Assembly (NCBI RefSeq): GCF_030655415.1
Contig: NZ_JAURVN010000015.1
Coordinates: 310,001 to 374,000 of the forward strand
Origin: Herminiimonas sp.
GTDB taxonomy: Bacteria > Pseudomonadota > Gammaproteobacteria > Burkholderiales > Burkholderiaceae
Direction of reading: 5' to 3'
DNA length: 64,000 nucleotides
The number at the start of each line of letters is the position of its first letter. Position 1 is the stretch's first letter. Below, in pieces: positions 27,352-37,205 of the stretch. The translations under genes were made by a program, and so were the position numbers. The notes under the pieces are model-generated. The model ran no database searches. It saw only the letters and a list, made by a program, of their open reading frames with translations, and was not told where the DNA came from.

Positions 27352-30282
27352 ATGTACAGAATTCCCGAATCCATATTGCTACTCACCATCGTTATCGCGC
27401 CCTTCATCGGTAGCGTGATCGCCGCATGCATGCCGGCTAACGCCCGCAATCGTGAATCAATATTGGCCGGTGGCGTCGCATTGCTCGGTCTGCTCATTTC
27501 GGTATATCTGTATCAACAAGTCGGCGCAGGAGAAGTAGTCCGTTATCAAGCTGCGTGGATGCCGGCCTTCGGCGCGGAATTCATGTTGCGCATGGATGGG
27601 CTGGCGTGGCTGTTCGTGATGCTGGTGCTGGGCGTCGGCTTGCTCGTCGTGCTGTATGCGCGCTATTACATGTCCGAGCAAGATCCAGTGCCGCGCTTCT
27701 TCGCGTTTCTGCTGGCGTTCATGGGCTCGATGTTGGGTGTGGTGTTGTCCGGCAATCTGATTCAACTCGTGGTGTTCTGGGAACTGACCAGCATCACATC
27801 CTTCTTATTGATTGGTTACTGGCATCACCGTATCGATGCGCGACGTGGTGCGCGTATGGCATTTACGGTGACCGGTGCTGGCGGCTTGTGCCTGCTGTGC
27901 GGCGTGCTGATCATCGGTCATATCGTCGGCAGTTATGACCTCGATACCGTGCTTGAAGCTGGCGACCTGATACGCGCACATGATTTGTATTTGCCGGCAT
28001 TGATACTGGTCGCGCTGGGCGCATTGACCAAAAGTGCGCAATTCCCTTTCCATTTCTGGCTGCCACATGCGATGGCTGCGCCTACACCGGTATCGTCATA
28101 TCTGCATTCGGCGACGATGGTGAAGGCCGGTATTTTCCTGTTAATGCGATTCTGGCCAGCTTTGTCCGGCACGGAAGAATGGATGTGGATCATTGCTGGC
28201 GCTGGTGTCTGCACCCTACTACTCGGTTCTTTCGTCGCGATTTTTCAGCACGATCTCAAAGGCTTGCTGGCCTACTCCACCATCAGCCATCTTGGCTTGA
28301 TCACGGTATTGCTGGGCATAGGCTCACCGCTAGGCATGGTCGCGGCGATTTTCCACACAGTGAATCACGCGATTTTTAAAGCATCGTTGTTCATGGCTGC
28401 CGGCATCATCGATCACGAAACCGGCACCCGCGATATGCGCGTCTTGCGCGGTTTGCGACATGCTCTACCGATCACGGCGACGCTGGCGATTGTCGCGAGC
28501 GCAGCGATGGCCGGCGTGCCTTTGTTGAATGGCTTTCTGTCTAAGGAAATGTTCTTTGCCGAAACCGCGCTGGTCGGTGGCAACGATAGCTGGTGGATGT
28601 CCTATGCGGCGGTCGCGATGGGTATTTTCAGCGTGACGTATTCCTTGCGCTTCATTAGTGTGTTCTTCGGCAAGCTGAATCAAGACTTGCCAAAAACTCC
28701 GCATGAGCCGCCGCGCTGGATGCGCTTCCCGGTTGAATGTTTAGTCTTGCTTTGTTTGATCGTCGGTGTTGCTCCTGGCATTAGTATCAAACCGTTTTTG
28801 GATAGCGCAGTGGTATCGGTACTTGGCGCGCGCGCGCCAGTATACGATCTGGCAATGTGGCACGGCTTCAACCTGCCGCTGTTAATGAGCTTTGCTGCAC
28901 TCGCTGGCGGCATAGCTCTGTATGTCATCTTGCGCAAATACTTCACCTTGCAGTCACGCGATCGCGTGCCGGTATTCCACAAATTAAGCGGCGCACAAGC
29001 CTACGAAAGCACGATGTTGCGCTTGTCTTCCGGTGCCGCATTTTTGGTCAAATGGTTGGGCACGCGACGTCTGCAGCCGCAATTATTCTTGATGATTGTG
29101 GCGATGATTGCGATACCGCTTTTACTCGTCAGACCTTTACCAACATTAGGCAATATCTCTTTTACCAATGTCGATCCGCTGTTCGCGATGATGTGGGTGA
29201 TCGGTTGTGCCTGCGCAATCGCGGCCGCGTGGCAAGCGAAGTATCACCGACTCGCCGCCTTGATTTTAATCAGCGGTACAGGCGCGGTCGTCAGCATGAC
29301 CTTCCTCTGGATGTCGGCACCTGATCTGGCCTTGACGCAGTTGATGGTGGAAACCGTCACCACCGTTTTGATCCTGCTTGGTTTGCGCTGGTTGCCTCGC
29401 CGTCTGGTGCCGCGCGAATTGAATATGCAAATTCCACGCACAGTATGGTTGCGCCGTTCACGCGATATGGTGCTGGCGATCATAGGTGGTCTGAGTATTG
29501 CCGCGGTCAGTTACATCGTGCTGATGCATCCACAACCGGCCAGCATAGGTGACTTCTTCCTGCTGCGCGCGTTGTCAGAAGGTGGCGGCACCAATGTCGT
29601 CAACGTGTTGCTGGTCGACTTCCGCGGTTTCGATACGATGGGGGAAATTACCGTACTCGCCATCGTCGCATTGACGGTTTATGCCTTGCTGCGACGCTTC
29701 CGTCCAACGCCGGAAAGCATGGCACTGCCTGAGCAACAACTCAACAACATCGACCCGGCTGCCAAACAAATGCCGGCGGAACAAGTTGAGAGCGGTTACC
29801 TGATGATCCCTGCCGTGTATCTGCGCTTTTTGCTGCCATTCATGGCGATGATCGTCGCGTACTTCTTCATGCGCGGCCACAATCTGCCGGGCGGCGGCTT
29901 CGTCGCCGGCTTGATCTTCGCCGTCGCCATCATCGTGCACTATATGTTGACTGGTACCACCTGGCTGGAATCGCATTTGCATCTGCGGCCGCTACGCTGG
30001 CTGTCATTTGGGTTGATCACCGCGTGCGTTACCGGCCTCGGTGCGGTCGCGCTTGGCTATCCTTTCCTGACCAGTCACACCGCGCACGTGAACTTCCCGC
30101 TATTGGGAGAAATTCATATTCCTAGTGCGTTCTTCTTCGACCTCGGCGTCTTCGTGGTCGTGGTCGGTGCCACCATGTTGATCCTGGTCGCGCTGGCGCA
30201 TCAATCCATACGTAGTCGTCGTCCGCAAGCTGGCATTGCCAATGAAGCGGCCACGACAAGCAACAAGCGAGGAGTCATTTAA
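27352..30282 (+). CDS. phaAB: Pha/Mrp-type cation:proton antiporter, fused subunits A and B
   Basis: 976 residues. The N-terminal part is a NuoL-like proton-translocating domain (FWELTSITSFLLIGYWHHR about 142-160, the AQFPFHFWLPHAMAAPTPVSSYLHSATMVKAG discharge region, and HAIFKASLFMAAGIIDHE). A DUF4040/MbhD-like segment follows (about 610-690, MSAPDLALTQLMVETVT), and an MnhB domain at the C terminus (about 820-955, FFMRGHNLPGGGFVAGL). It is the A+B fusion form of group-2 Mrp systems. The complex exchanges K+ or Na+ for protons and supports pH and salt tolerance. First gene; its stop overlaps phaC. Confidence 0.95.
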   Translation: MYRIPESILLLTIVIAPFIGSVIAACMPANARNRESILAGGVALLGLLISVYLYQQVGAGEVVRYQAAWMPAFGAEFMLRMDGLAWLFVMLVLGVGLLVVLYARYYMSEQDPVPRFFAFLLAFMGSMLGVVLSGNLIQLVVFWELTSITSFLLIGYWHHRIDARRGARMAFTVTGAGGLCLLCGVLIIGHIVGSYDLDTVLEAGDLIRAHDLYLPALILVALGALTKSAQFPFHFWLPHAMAAPTPVSSYLHSATMVKAGIFLLMRFWPALSGTEEWMWIIAGAGVCTLLLGSFVAIFQHDLKGLLAYSTISHLGLITVLLGIGSPLGMVAAIFHTVNHAIFKASLFMAAGIIDHETGTRDMRVLRGLRHALPITATLAIVASAAMAGVPLLNGFLSKEMFFAETALVGGNDSWWMSYAAVAMGIFSVTYSLRFISVFFGKLNQDLPKTPHEPPRWMRFPVECLVLLCLIVGVAPGISIKPFLDSAVVSVLGARAPVYDLAMWHGFNLPLLMSFAALAGGIALYVILRKYFTLQSRDRVPVFHKLSGAQAYESTMLRLSSGAAFLVKWLGTRRLQPQLFLMIVAMIAIPLLLVRPLPTLGNISFTNVDPLFAMMWVIGCACAIAAAWQAKYHRLAALILISGTGAVVSMTFLWMSAPDLALTQLMVETVTTVLILLGLRWLPRRLVPRELNMQIPRTVWLRRSRDMVLAIIGGLSIAAVSYIVLMHPQPASIGDFFLLRALSEGGGTNVVNVLLVDFRGFDTMGEITVLAIVALTVYALLRRFRPTPESMALPEQQLNNIDPAAKQMPAEQVESGYLMIPAVYLRFLLPFMAMIVAYFFMRGHNLPGGGFVAGLIFAVAIIVHYMLTGTTWLESHLHLRPLRWLSFGLITACVTGLGAVALGYPFLTSHTAHVNFPLLGEIHIPSAFFFDLGVFVVVVGATMLILVALAHQSIRSRRPQAGIANEAATTSNKRGVI

Positions 30283-30623
30283 TGGAAATTGTTATCTCGC
30301 TTGCTATCGGCGTGTTGTTCGGATCGGGTATCTGGCTGATCTTGCGTCCACGTAGTTTTCAGGTGCTGACCGGATTGATGTTGATGTCGTATGCGGTCAA
30401 TCTGTTTATCTTCATCATGGGTCGGCTGTGGGTTAATCGTCCGCCGCTGACGCTGGGCGCTGGCGTGCCCGATCCCACGATGTTCAGTGATCCATTGCCG
30501 CAAGCACTGGTATTGACCGCAATCGTCATCGGCTTTGCGACTACCGCTCTTTATCTGGTCGTCATGATCGGTTCGCGCGGCTTGACCGGCACCGATCACG
30601 TCGATGGTGAGGAGTCCGATTGA
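30282..30623 (+). CDS. phaC: Cation:proton antiporter subunit C
   Basis: 113 residues, three membrane helices; NuoK-like. Seen: GIWLILRPRSFQVLTGLMLMSYAVNLFIF and DPLPQALVLTAIVIGFATTAL, the conserved MnhC/MrpC core. The ATG overlaps the phaAB stop (TAATG) and its TGA overlaps the phaD start (TGATG). Confidence 0.95.
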   Translation: MEIVISLAIGVLFGSGIWLILRPRSFQVLTGLMLMSYAVNLFIFIMGRLWVNRPPLTLGAGVPDPTMFSDPLPQALVLTAIVIGFATTALYLVVMIGSRGLTGTDHVDGEESD

Positions 30624-32251
30624 TGAAGCTGGATTGGATGCAACACCTGATCATTCTGCCGGTGCTGTTGCCGCTACTGTGCGGCGCATTGCTGATCCTG
30701 ATTAACGAGAAACGCCATCAGTTCAAGTTCTTCGTCAATCTTTCCTCCGTGCTGTTGCAGCTCGCCGTTGCGGTCGCATTGATCCATCTGACCGACAGTG
30801 GCAAATGGACTGAAGGCATGGGCGTCTACTTGGCCGCGAACTGGTCAGCGCCATTCGGGATAGCTTTGGTCGCCGATAGACTGGCGGCTATGATGTTATT
30901 GCTGACCGCAGTGTTGGCGACTGCTGCATTGTTGTTCTCTATGCTGCGCTGGAGCCGCATAGGCGTGCATTTCCACACGCTATTCCAGTTTCTGTTGATG
31001 GGAATTAACGGTGCGTTCCTGACGCATGACTTGTTCAATCTATTCGTGTTTTTTGAAGTCATGCTGGCCGCATCGTATGGTCTGGTTCTGCATGGCTACA
31101 ACACCAATCGCATACGTGCCGGCATGCAATACATCGCCGTCAATCTGGCGGCATCACTCTTGTTCTTGATCGGCGTCGCCTTGATTTATGCGAGCACCGG
31201 CACGATGAATATGTCGGATCTGGCAGTGCGTCTGGTGAACATCGCGACCACCGATCTGATCTTGTTGAAGATAGGCGTGGCGATCTTGGCGATTGCCTTC
31301 CTGGTGAAAAGCGCGATGTGGCCGCTAGGCTTTTGGCTGCCGACCACTTACTCCGCCGCCTCGCCACCAGTTGCTGCGATGCTGGTGCTGATGACCAAGG
31401 TCGGCGCTTATGTGATTTTGCGTTTGTGGTTGCTGGCTTTTTCTTCCGATGCCAGCGCGGCTGTCGGCTTTGGCTTCGAAGCATTGTTGTGGGGTGGCAT
31501 GGCGACCATCGTGTTCGGCGCAGCCGGCATGTTGGCGAGTGAAACACCGGGTCGCATGGCGGCGTATGGCGCGATCATTTCATCCGGCACGCTGCTCTCG
31601 GTGATCGGTTATGGACAAGAGTCCTTGGTCACAGCCGGCTTGTATTATCTGATCGGCTCGACACTTGCGATGGCTGCCTTCGTGTTGCTGATCGAATTGG
31701 TTGAACGTATACGCTCACCGGGTGCGGCGATGCTGGCACTGACGATGGAAGCGTTCGCGATTGAAGAAGCACCTGAAGAAACCGCCGGCATCGGCATTCC
31801 AGGCGCATTGGCTTTTCTCGGCTTGGCATTCGCCGCGTGCGCATTGATCATCACAGGCTTGCCGCCTTTGTCCGGCTTCGTTGCGAAGTTCGGTCTGATC
31901 CATGCAATGCTTAATCCTGAGGCTAAGGATACGATTATCGGCACAACGACCTGGGTCTTGATGGCGCTGATCGTACTGTCTGGTTTAGCCGCGATCATCT
32001 CGATGCTGCGTTTTGGTGTGCGTACCTTCTGGGCATCAGGCGCCATCGCTGCGCCACGTCTGCATATTTCAGAAGTCGCGCCGATCAGCTTGTTATTGAT
32101 CTTGTGCGTGGGCTTGACTGTGCAAGCCGGGCCTGTCTACGAATATCTGGCACGCACCAGCAAAGACCTGCATCAGCCTACGCAATATATTCATAAAGTG
32201 CTGGATGCCACGGCGGTGCCGAGTCCGCGCAAAGAAGGAGGCACGCCATGA
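30623..32251 (+). CDS. phaD: Cation:proton antiporter subunit D
   Basis: 542 residues from the ATG at 30623, which overlaps the phaC stop; a TTG one codon earlier is unlikely. NuoN/NuoM-like proton-translocating subunit with about 14 helices: FEVMLAASYGLVLHGYN (key Glu of TM5), FLVKSAMWPLGFWLPTTYSAASPPVAAMLVLMTKVGAY, and LPPLSGFVAKFGLIHAML. Ends with ATGA overlap to phaE. Confidence 0.95.
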   Translation: MKLDWMQHLIILPVLLPLLCGALLILINEKRHQFKFFVNLSSVLLQLAVAVALIHLTDSGKWTEGMGVYLAANWSAPFGIALVADRLAAMMLLLTAVLATAALLFSMLRWSRIGVHFHTLFQFLLMGINGAFLTHDLFNLFVFFEVMLAASYGLVLHGYNTNRIRAGMQYIAVNLAASLLFLIGVALIYASTGTMNMSDLAVRLVNIATTDLILLKIGVAILAIAFLVKSAMWPLGFWLPTTYSAASPPVAAMLVLMTKVGAYVILRLWLLAFSSDASAAVGFGFEALLWGGMATIVFGAAGMLASETPGRMAAYGAIISSGTLLSVIGYGQESLVTAGLYYLIGSTLAMAAFVLLIELVERIRSPGAAMLALTMEAFAIEEAPEETAGIGIPGALAFLGLAFAACALIITGLPPLSGFVAKFGLIHAMLNPEAKDTIIGTTTWVLMALIVLSGLAAIISMLRFGVRTFWASGAIAAPRLHISEVAPISLLLILCVGLTVQAGPVYEYLARTSKDLHQPTQYIHKVLDATAVPSPRKEGGTP

Positions 32252-32754
32252 AGCGCTGGCTACCTTCGCCCTGGATGTCTTTTGCATTGCTGCTGTTCTG
32301 GCTGCTGCTGAATCAAACTTTAGAGCCGGCCCATTTACTGTTGGGCGCATTCCTTGCTGTTGTAGTGCCGCTGCTGACAAAATCATTGCAACCGATGCCT
32401 TATCCACGCATCAAAAAACCATTCACGCTATTTCGATTGATCGGCATGGCTTTGGTGGAAATTGTGCGTTCCTGCTTCAACGTTAGTTGGCTGATTCTGT
32501 TTACGCCCAAGAGCAAATTGAATTCGCAGTTCATCAAGATACCGCTGACGATGCGCGATCCTTACGGGCTGGCTCTGTTGTCGTGCCTGATCAATTCAAC
32601 GCCGGGCACAGTGTGGGTCGAAATTCTTTCAGAGAAACATGAACTCGCGCTGCATGTATTCGACTTGCATGACGAGCAATGGTGGATAAAGACCATCACG
32701 ACGCGATACGAAAAACCATTGATGGAAATTTTTGAACAGGAGCAGAACGCATGA
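32248..32754 (+). CDS. phaE: Cation:proton antiporter subunit E
   Basis: 168 residues. MnhE/MrpE family: two or three N-terminal helices (FALLLFWLLLNQTLEPAHLLLGAFLAVVV), then FTLFRLIGMALVEIVRSCFNVSW and the cytosolic tail with LLSCLINSTPGTVWVEI. Needed for assembly of Mrp complexes in studied systems. ATGA overlaps on both sides. Confidence 0.94.
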   Translation: MKRWLPSPWMSFALLLFWLLLNQTLEPAHLLLGAFLAVVVPLLTKSLQPMPYPRIKKPFTLFRLIGMALVEIVRSCFNVSWLILFTPKSKLNSQFIKIPLTMRDPYGLALLSCLINSTPGTVWVEILSEKHELALHVFDLHDEQWWIKTITTRYEKPLMEIFEQEQNA

Positions 32755-33029
32755 CGACGCTACTGGAATGGTCTATCGCATTCGCCTTCATCTGCATCCT
32801 GCTGGCAATGCTGTTTTGTACCGTACGTTTGTTGCTCGGCCCTACCGCGCATGATCGCGTACTCGCGCTCGACACCCTGTGGATGTGTGCGATGCTGCTG
32901 TCGTTAATGATGGGCATCACCTTCGGCAGTCAGATTTATTTCGAGGCAGCGATGTTGATTGCGCTGCTTGGTTTTGTATCCACCATCGCGCTGACCAAAT
33001 TCCTGATGCGTGGGGAGATTATTGAATGA
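32751..33029 (+). CDS. phaF: Cation:proton antiporter subunit F
   Basis: 92 residues, three helices. MnhF/MrpF family: VRLLLGPTAHDRVLALDTL, with the conserved Pro and Asp in the first loop, and MGITFGSQIYFEAAMLIALLGFVSTIALTKFL. Four-nt overlaps with phaE and phaG. Confidence 0.94.
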   Translation: MTTLLEWSIAFAFICILLAMLFCTVRLLLGPTAHDRVLALDTLWMCAMLLSLMMGITFGSQIYFEAAMLIALLGFVSTIALTKFLMRGEIIE

Positions 33030-33400
33030 AGACTTTTGAGAGTTTGCCCGCCTGGGCAGCATTACCGGTATCGCTACTATTGATACTCGGTGGCGCGATC
33101 ATCTTGATAGGCGCACTGGGCTTGATGCGCTTGCCGAGTTTTTATCAACGCATACACGGCCCGGCGATCACCGTTACGCTGGGAGCCGGCTGCATATTGC
33201 TGGCATCCATGCTGTACTTCTCGGTGCTGCAATCGCGCGTGGTGATTCATGAAATTATCATCTCTTTATTCGTTCTGCTGACAGCGCCGGTCGTCGCCAT
33301 GCTGATCATGCGTGCAGCGGTTTATCGCGATTTGCGTCTGGGCAAACGCGCTGAGCCAGCAGACGCGGCTGAGGTTTATCAATTCTCCAAAAAGGATTGA
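33026..33400 (+). CDS. phaG: Cation:proton antiporter subunit G
   Basis: 124 residues, three helices. MnhG/MrpG family: GGAIILIGALGLMRLPSFYQRIHGPAITVTLG, with the R-L-P-x-x-Y/x-R-x-H motif, and ISLFVLLTAPVVAMLIMRAA. Last gene of the antiporter operon; a hairpin follows 54 nt later. Confidence 0.94.
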   Translation: MKTFESLPAWAALPVSLLLILGGAIILIGALGLMRLPSFYQRIHGPAITVTLGAGCILLASMLYFSVLQSRVVIHEIIISLFVLLTAPVVAMLIMRAAVYRDLRLGKRAEPADAAEVYQFSKKD

Positions 33401-33453
33401 ATGTTGATTTGAAGTTTTGAATTCAAACTTCATCAATTAAAAAACTGGGCATG

Positions 33454-33484
33454 CAGCGCCACACTTCAAGTTGGCGCTGAGTTT
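33454..33484 (+). terminator. Probable terminator of the pha operon
   Basis: Stem cagcgcca / tggcgctg (33454-33461 and 33472-33479), with additional pairing inside the loop and a short T-run (AGTTT) after it. A second AT-rich hairpin (about 33406-33429, ttgaagttt..aaacttca) lies just upstream and has no T-run. Confidence 0.55.
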
Positions 33485-33610
33485 CAACTATCCGCAGAGC
33501 GCAGTTCTACGCTTTTCTTTATTGCAGAAAAGCGTATTCAGATCAGCAACATTTCGCCTATCCCGCTGGTAGAATCAGAACACCGCCACTCTTGGTCAGT
33601 GCTGACTCCC

Positions 33611-36600
33611 ATGCAAAAATCCCTCCAGCAGTTGCCCCAGTCTTTACGTCAACTTTCCGGCAAGCCGGCTTTCAGACGAACTGCGATCGGGCTGGTGATT
33701 TTCATCGTCTTTATCGGCTTGTTTGGCTACTTTGCGCTGCCCGGCATTATCAAGTCGCAAGCTGAAAAAATCATTTCCGAAAAACTGAATCGGCAAACCA
33801 CAATAGGCCAGGTCGAAGTCAGCCCTTACGCGATGCGTCTTACCTTGCGCGACGTCAAGATGATGGAGCCGGAAGGCGATGTGAAGTTTGCAGGCTTCGA
33901 CGCACTGACCGTCAATTTATCCATCCAATCACTATTCCGCTTCGCACCAGTAGTCGAACAATTGCAAGTCAGCGCGCCGTATGTGCATCTGGTGCGCAAG
34001 GACGACACGCATTACAACATCGATGACATCATCGAACTGATCAATAGCCAACCGCCTTCGCCAGAACCGGCGCGCTTTTCTGTCTTCAATATCGAGATCG
34101 ATAGAGGACATATTGAATTCGATGACAAACCAGCCAAGACCGTGCACAAGGTCACTGACTTGAAAATCGGCGTGCCCTTTATTTCATCACTGCATTCCAA
34201 AATCGATGTATTCGTCGAGCCATTATTAAGCGCCAACGTCAACGACACGCCGCTGCTGATCAAGGGAAAAACACTCCCCTTTGCCGATCCTGTACAAGCT
34301 GTGGTTGACCTGAATCTGGACAATCTGGATCTCACTACGTATTTGAAATACATCCCGGGCACGCCGCGTTTCAAAGTGCCAAGTGCACGCCTTGATCTAC
34401 ATTTGATCGCGAATTTTCAGCAACCAAAAGATAAAGCGCCAGCGCTGCTGCTGAGCGGCGACATCAAGTTGAAATCGCTGCAGCTGAATGATCAAGACAA
34501 TAAATCCATCATCAAACTGCCTGAGCTTGCCGTCACATTAAAAGATGCGAGCCTGCTGAGCGATCGTATAGAAGTCGCCAAGCTAGCAATCAACGGTGTA
34601 GAAGCTGACATTACACGCAATGCAAATCAGCAGTTCAATTTTGAAAATCTGCTGGTGCCACCGACAGGCGCAGCGCCATTAAAAACAGCGAAAAAACCTG
34701 CGGTCGAACCTGCAACAATCACGACTGCAGATCCAACTACAACAGCAAAACCGGCAGTGGTTGCGGAACCTACCAAACCGAAAGCTGCACTCAGTTTTGC
34801 ATTGGCAGAACTGGATATTAAAAATGCCGCGCTGCGTTTTACCGATATGCAGACTGCGCATCCTATGCAAGCCAAGGCAGAAAAGTTTGATCTGAGCGTG
34901 CGCAAAATTGAAGTTGATACTGGCAGCAAAATCGTCAGCGTCGATGAAGTCGTTTCGAATCAAGCCGCTTTCTTTTTGCAACAAGACAAACCACGCGCAG
35001 ACTCCGGCAAAGTCGCAGCGCCTGCTAGCAGCAAAACTAAAAGTAACGATGCCAGCGCTGCTTACGTCGTCAATGTCAAAAAAATTGGCATCGATAATTG
35101 GTCAGCACGATTGGAAGATCGCAGCCTGAAACGTCCCGCTGTCACCACTATAGAACCATTGAAGTTAGCCCTGCAAGACATCTCGACCAAGGCTGGAGCA
35201 CGCGGCAAACTCGACTTGCAAGCTGCGGTCAATAAAACCGGCAAGCTGGCAGTCAGCGGCGATCTCGGCATGGCACCTTTGCATGCAAATCTGGCGCTCG
35301 ACTTGAAGAACGTCGACATCATGCAAGTGCAGCCCTACATCACCGACAAGATCAATATTCTTTTGACGCGCGCTGACATCTCCAGCAAAGGCACGCTGCA
35401 AATAGACGAAGGAAAAAATGGCGAACTGCTGGGCGGCTTCAAAGGCGATCTGACGCTGGGCAATCTCGCGACCGTAGACAAACTCAGCACCAGTGAATTT
35501 TTACGCTGGAAGTCTTTGTATTTCGGCGGCATGGATGTACGCCTCTCACCGCTCGCCCTGAACATCGATCAAATTGCGCTCAATGATTTCTTTGCACGCG
35601 TAATTCTCGATCCAAACGGCCGCATCAACTTGCAAGATATCCGCGTAGTGAACACCGGCGGCGTACAAAAAAGCGTGACAGAAGCAGCACCGACCGTAGC
35701 ACCGGCACCGATTGCACCCGTCGCAGAAAAAACCGCAGTACTACCGCCGCCAGCAAAAGCAGCCAGCGATATTCCACCTATCAAAATCAAGAAATTGACG
35801 ATGCAAGGCGGCCACGTTCGCTTTACCGATAATTTCATCAAACCAAACTACACCGCCAACCTGATGAAATTTGGTGGAGTGGTTAGTGGCTTGTCGTCGG
35901 ATGTAAATTCCAGCGCCAACGTCAATTTAAAAGGCGAAGTAAATAGCGCACCGCTCAACATCGACGGCAAGATCAATCCGCTCAAGGGCGATTTGACGAT
36001 GGATATCAAAGCCGCAGTGCAAGGCATGGAACTGGCGCCGCTATCCGCTTATTCCGGCCGTTACATCGGCTATGGCATCGAGAAAGGCAAGCTCTCTTTT
36101 GACGTCGCCTACAAGGTAGAGAATCGCGTACTCACTGCGCAGAATCGACTAGTTCTAGAACAACTAACGCTAGGCGAAAAAATTGAAAGCCCAACTGCAA
36201 CAACGCTACCTGTGAGCTTTGCCCTGTCGCTGCTGCGTGACAGAAACGGCGTGATCGACATCAATCTACCGATAGGCGGCTCACTCGATGACCCTCAGTT
36301 TTCCGTAGGCGGCTTGATCGTCAAGGTCATCGTCAATATCCTGACGAAAGCAGTAACAGCACCATTCAGCTTGCTGAGTTCGATGTTCGGTGGCGGCGAA
36401 GAATTATCGATGCTTGAATTCGACGCAGGCCGCGCCCGCATCAATGACGCTAGCGAAACCAAACTGAAAAGCATGGCGAAAATATTAGTGGATCGCCCTG
36501 CGCTGAAACTCGAAATCACAGGCCGCACCGATCCTGAAGCAGATCGCGAAGGTTTGAAAAAAGCATCCATAGACCGCAGAGTCCGCGCCTTGAAATTAAA

Positions 36601-36970
36601 AGACATGGTCGGTCGCGGCGAATCCGCTGAAGCAAACAGCATCACCATTACGCCACAAGAATATCCAGCCTTGTTGAAACGTGTTTATAAAGACGCCGAC
36701 TTCAAGAAACCACGCAATATGGTCGGCCTGCAAAAAGATATACAGGTTGAAGAAATGGAAAATCTTTTAAGCACCAACGCCACCGTCAGCGACGACGATT
36801 TGAATTCACTAGCCAATCGCCGCGCACAAGCGGTGAAGGACTGGCTGACCGGTGAAGGCAAAGTCCCGGATACGCGGATTTTCATACTGGGTTCGAAGTC
36901 GGGTAATCAAGGTGCTAAAGACGACGCGGCTAAAGCGAAGGCGAATCGTGTGGATTTTTCTTTGAAATAA
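33611..36970 (+). CDS. Large AsmA-like DUF748 envelope protein with OmpA-like tail
   Basis: 1119 residues from the ATG at 33611; a GTG at 33599 is an alternative. One N-terminal membrane helix (AIGLVIFIVFIGLFGYFAL, about 26-45) follows a basic leader. Then long DUF748 repeats: GQVEVSPYAMRLTLRDVKM, PYVHLVRKDDTHYNIDDII, and later KKLTMQGGHVRFTDNFIKPNYTANL. Two Pro/Ala/Thr-rich linkers lie at about 355-395 and 695-725. From about 935, LEFDAGRARINDASETKLKSMAKILVDRPALKLEITGRTD resembles the OmpA C-terminal peptidoglycan-binding fold. Relatives are thought to bridge the envelope and move lipids. Role not established; single gene. Confidence 0.85.
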   Translation: MQKSLQQLPQSLRQLSGKPAFRRTAIGLVIFIVFIGLFGYFALPGIIKSQAEKIISEKLNRQTTIGQVEVSPYAMRLTLRDVKMMEPEGDVKFAGFDALTVNLSIQSLFRFAPVVEQLQVSAPYVHLVRKDDTHYNIDDIIELINSQPPSPEPARFSVFNIEIDRGHIEFDDKPAKTVHKVTDLKIGVPFISSLHSKIDVFVEPLLSANVNDTPLLIKGKTLPFADPVQAVVDLNLDNLDLTTYLKYIPGTPRFKVPSARLDLHLIANFQQPKDKAPALLLSGDIKLKSLQLNDQDNKSIIKLPELAVTLKDASLLSDRIEVAKLAINGVEADITRNANQQFNFENLLVPPTGAAPLKTAKKPAVEPATITTADPTTTAKPAVVAEPTKPKAALSFALAELDIKNAALRFTDMQTAHPMQAKAEKFDLSVRKIEVDTGSKIVSVDEVVSNQAAFFLQQDKPRADSGKVAAPASSKTKSNDASAAYVVNVKKIGIDNWSARLEDRSLKRPAVTTIEPLKLALQDISTKAGARGKLDLQAAVNKTGKLAVSGDLGMAPLHANLALDLKNVDIMQVQPYITDKINILLTRADISSKGTLQIDEGKNGELLGGFKGDLTLGNLATVDKLSTSEFLRWKSLYFGGMDVRLSPLALNIDQIALNDFFARVILDPNGRINLQDIRVVNTGGVQKSVTEAAPTVAPAPIAPVAEKTAVLPPPAKAASDIPPIKIKKLTMQGGHVRFTDNFIKPNYTANLMKFGGVVSGLSSDVNSSANVNLKGEVNSAPLNIDGKINPLKGDLTMDIKAAVQGMELAPLSAYSGRYIGYGIEKGKLSFDVAYKVENRVLTAQNRLVLEQLTLGEKIESPTATTLPVSFALSLLRDRNGVIDINLPIGGSLDDPQFSVGGLIVKVIVNILTKAVTAPFSLLSSMFGGGEELSMLEFDAGRARINDASETKLKSMAKILVDRPALKLEITGRTDPEADREGLKKASIDRRVRALKLKDMVGRGESAEANSITITPQEYPALLKRVYKDADFKKPRNMVGLQKDIQVEEMENLLSTNATVSDDDLNSLANRRAQAVKDWLTGEGKVPDTRIFILGSKSGNQGAKDDAAKAKANRVDFSLK

Positions 36971-37195
36971 CGGCGCTTGCAAAAAAACAGAGCGATACAG
37001 ACTTTTAATCGCTTTTAATCAGGGGAAAAGACCAACGCTACAGAAGAATTGATGTTGCCGCTTTTGATTTTGTTTACGGCTACTGATTCTCGCAGTACTT
37101 TTTTTATGAAGTAACCATGTGAATTTTTACGGGAAAGGCGCGCCCAGTTACATAGCGGCTCCCAAATTATCCATCACTTCTCCGGTTTAAACCGA

Positions 37196-37202
37196 GTTAG
37201 GC
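37196..37202 (+). other. Cassette-boundary motif GTTAGGC
   Basis: Matches the integron core site G|TTRRRY exactly and sits 3 nt before the ATG of the next ORF, as in gene cassettes. Upstream, a CGGTTTAAACCG palindrome (37184-37194 area) could be the L' side, but I cannot find a convincing partner arm, so a full attC here is not shown. Confidence 0.5.
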
Positions 37203-37205
37203 GCT

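Noticed and set aside
37108..37202. A complete attC before the first cassette
   Set aside because: A hairpin (gaagt..ggga / tccc..acttc, 37108-37180) exists, but GTTAGGC lies 16 nt or more outside it and no RYYYAAC partner is found; only the boundary motif is kept.
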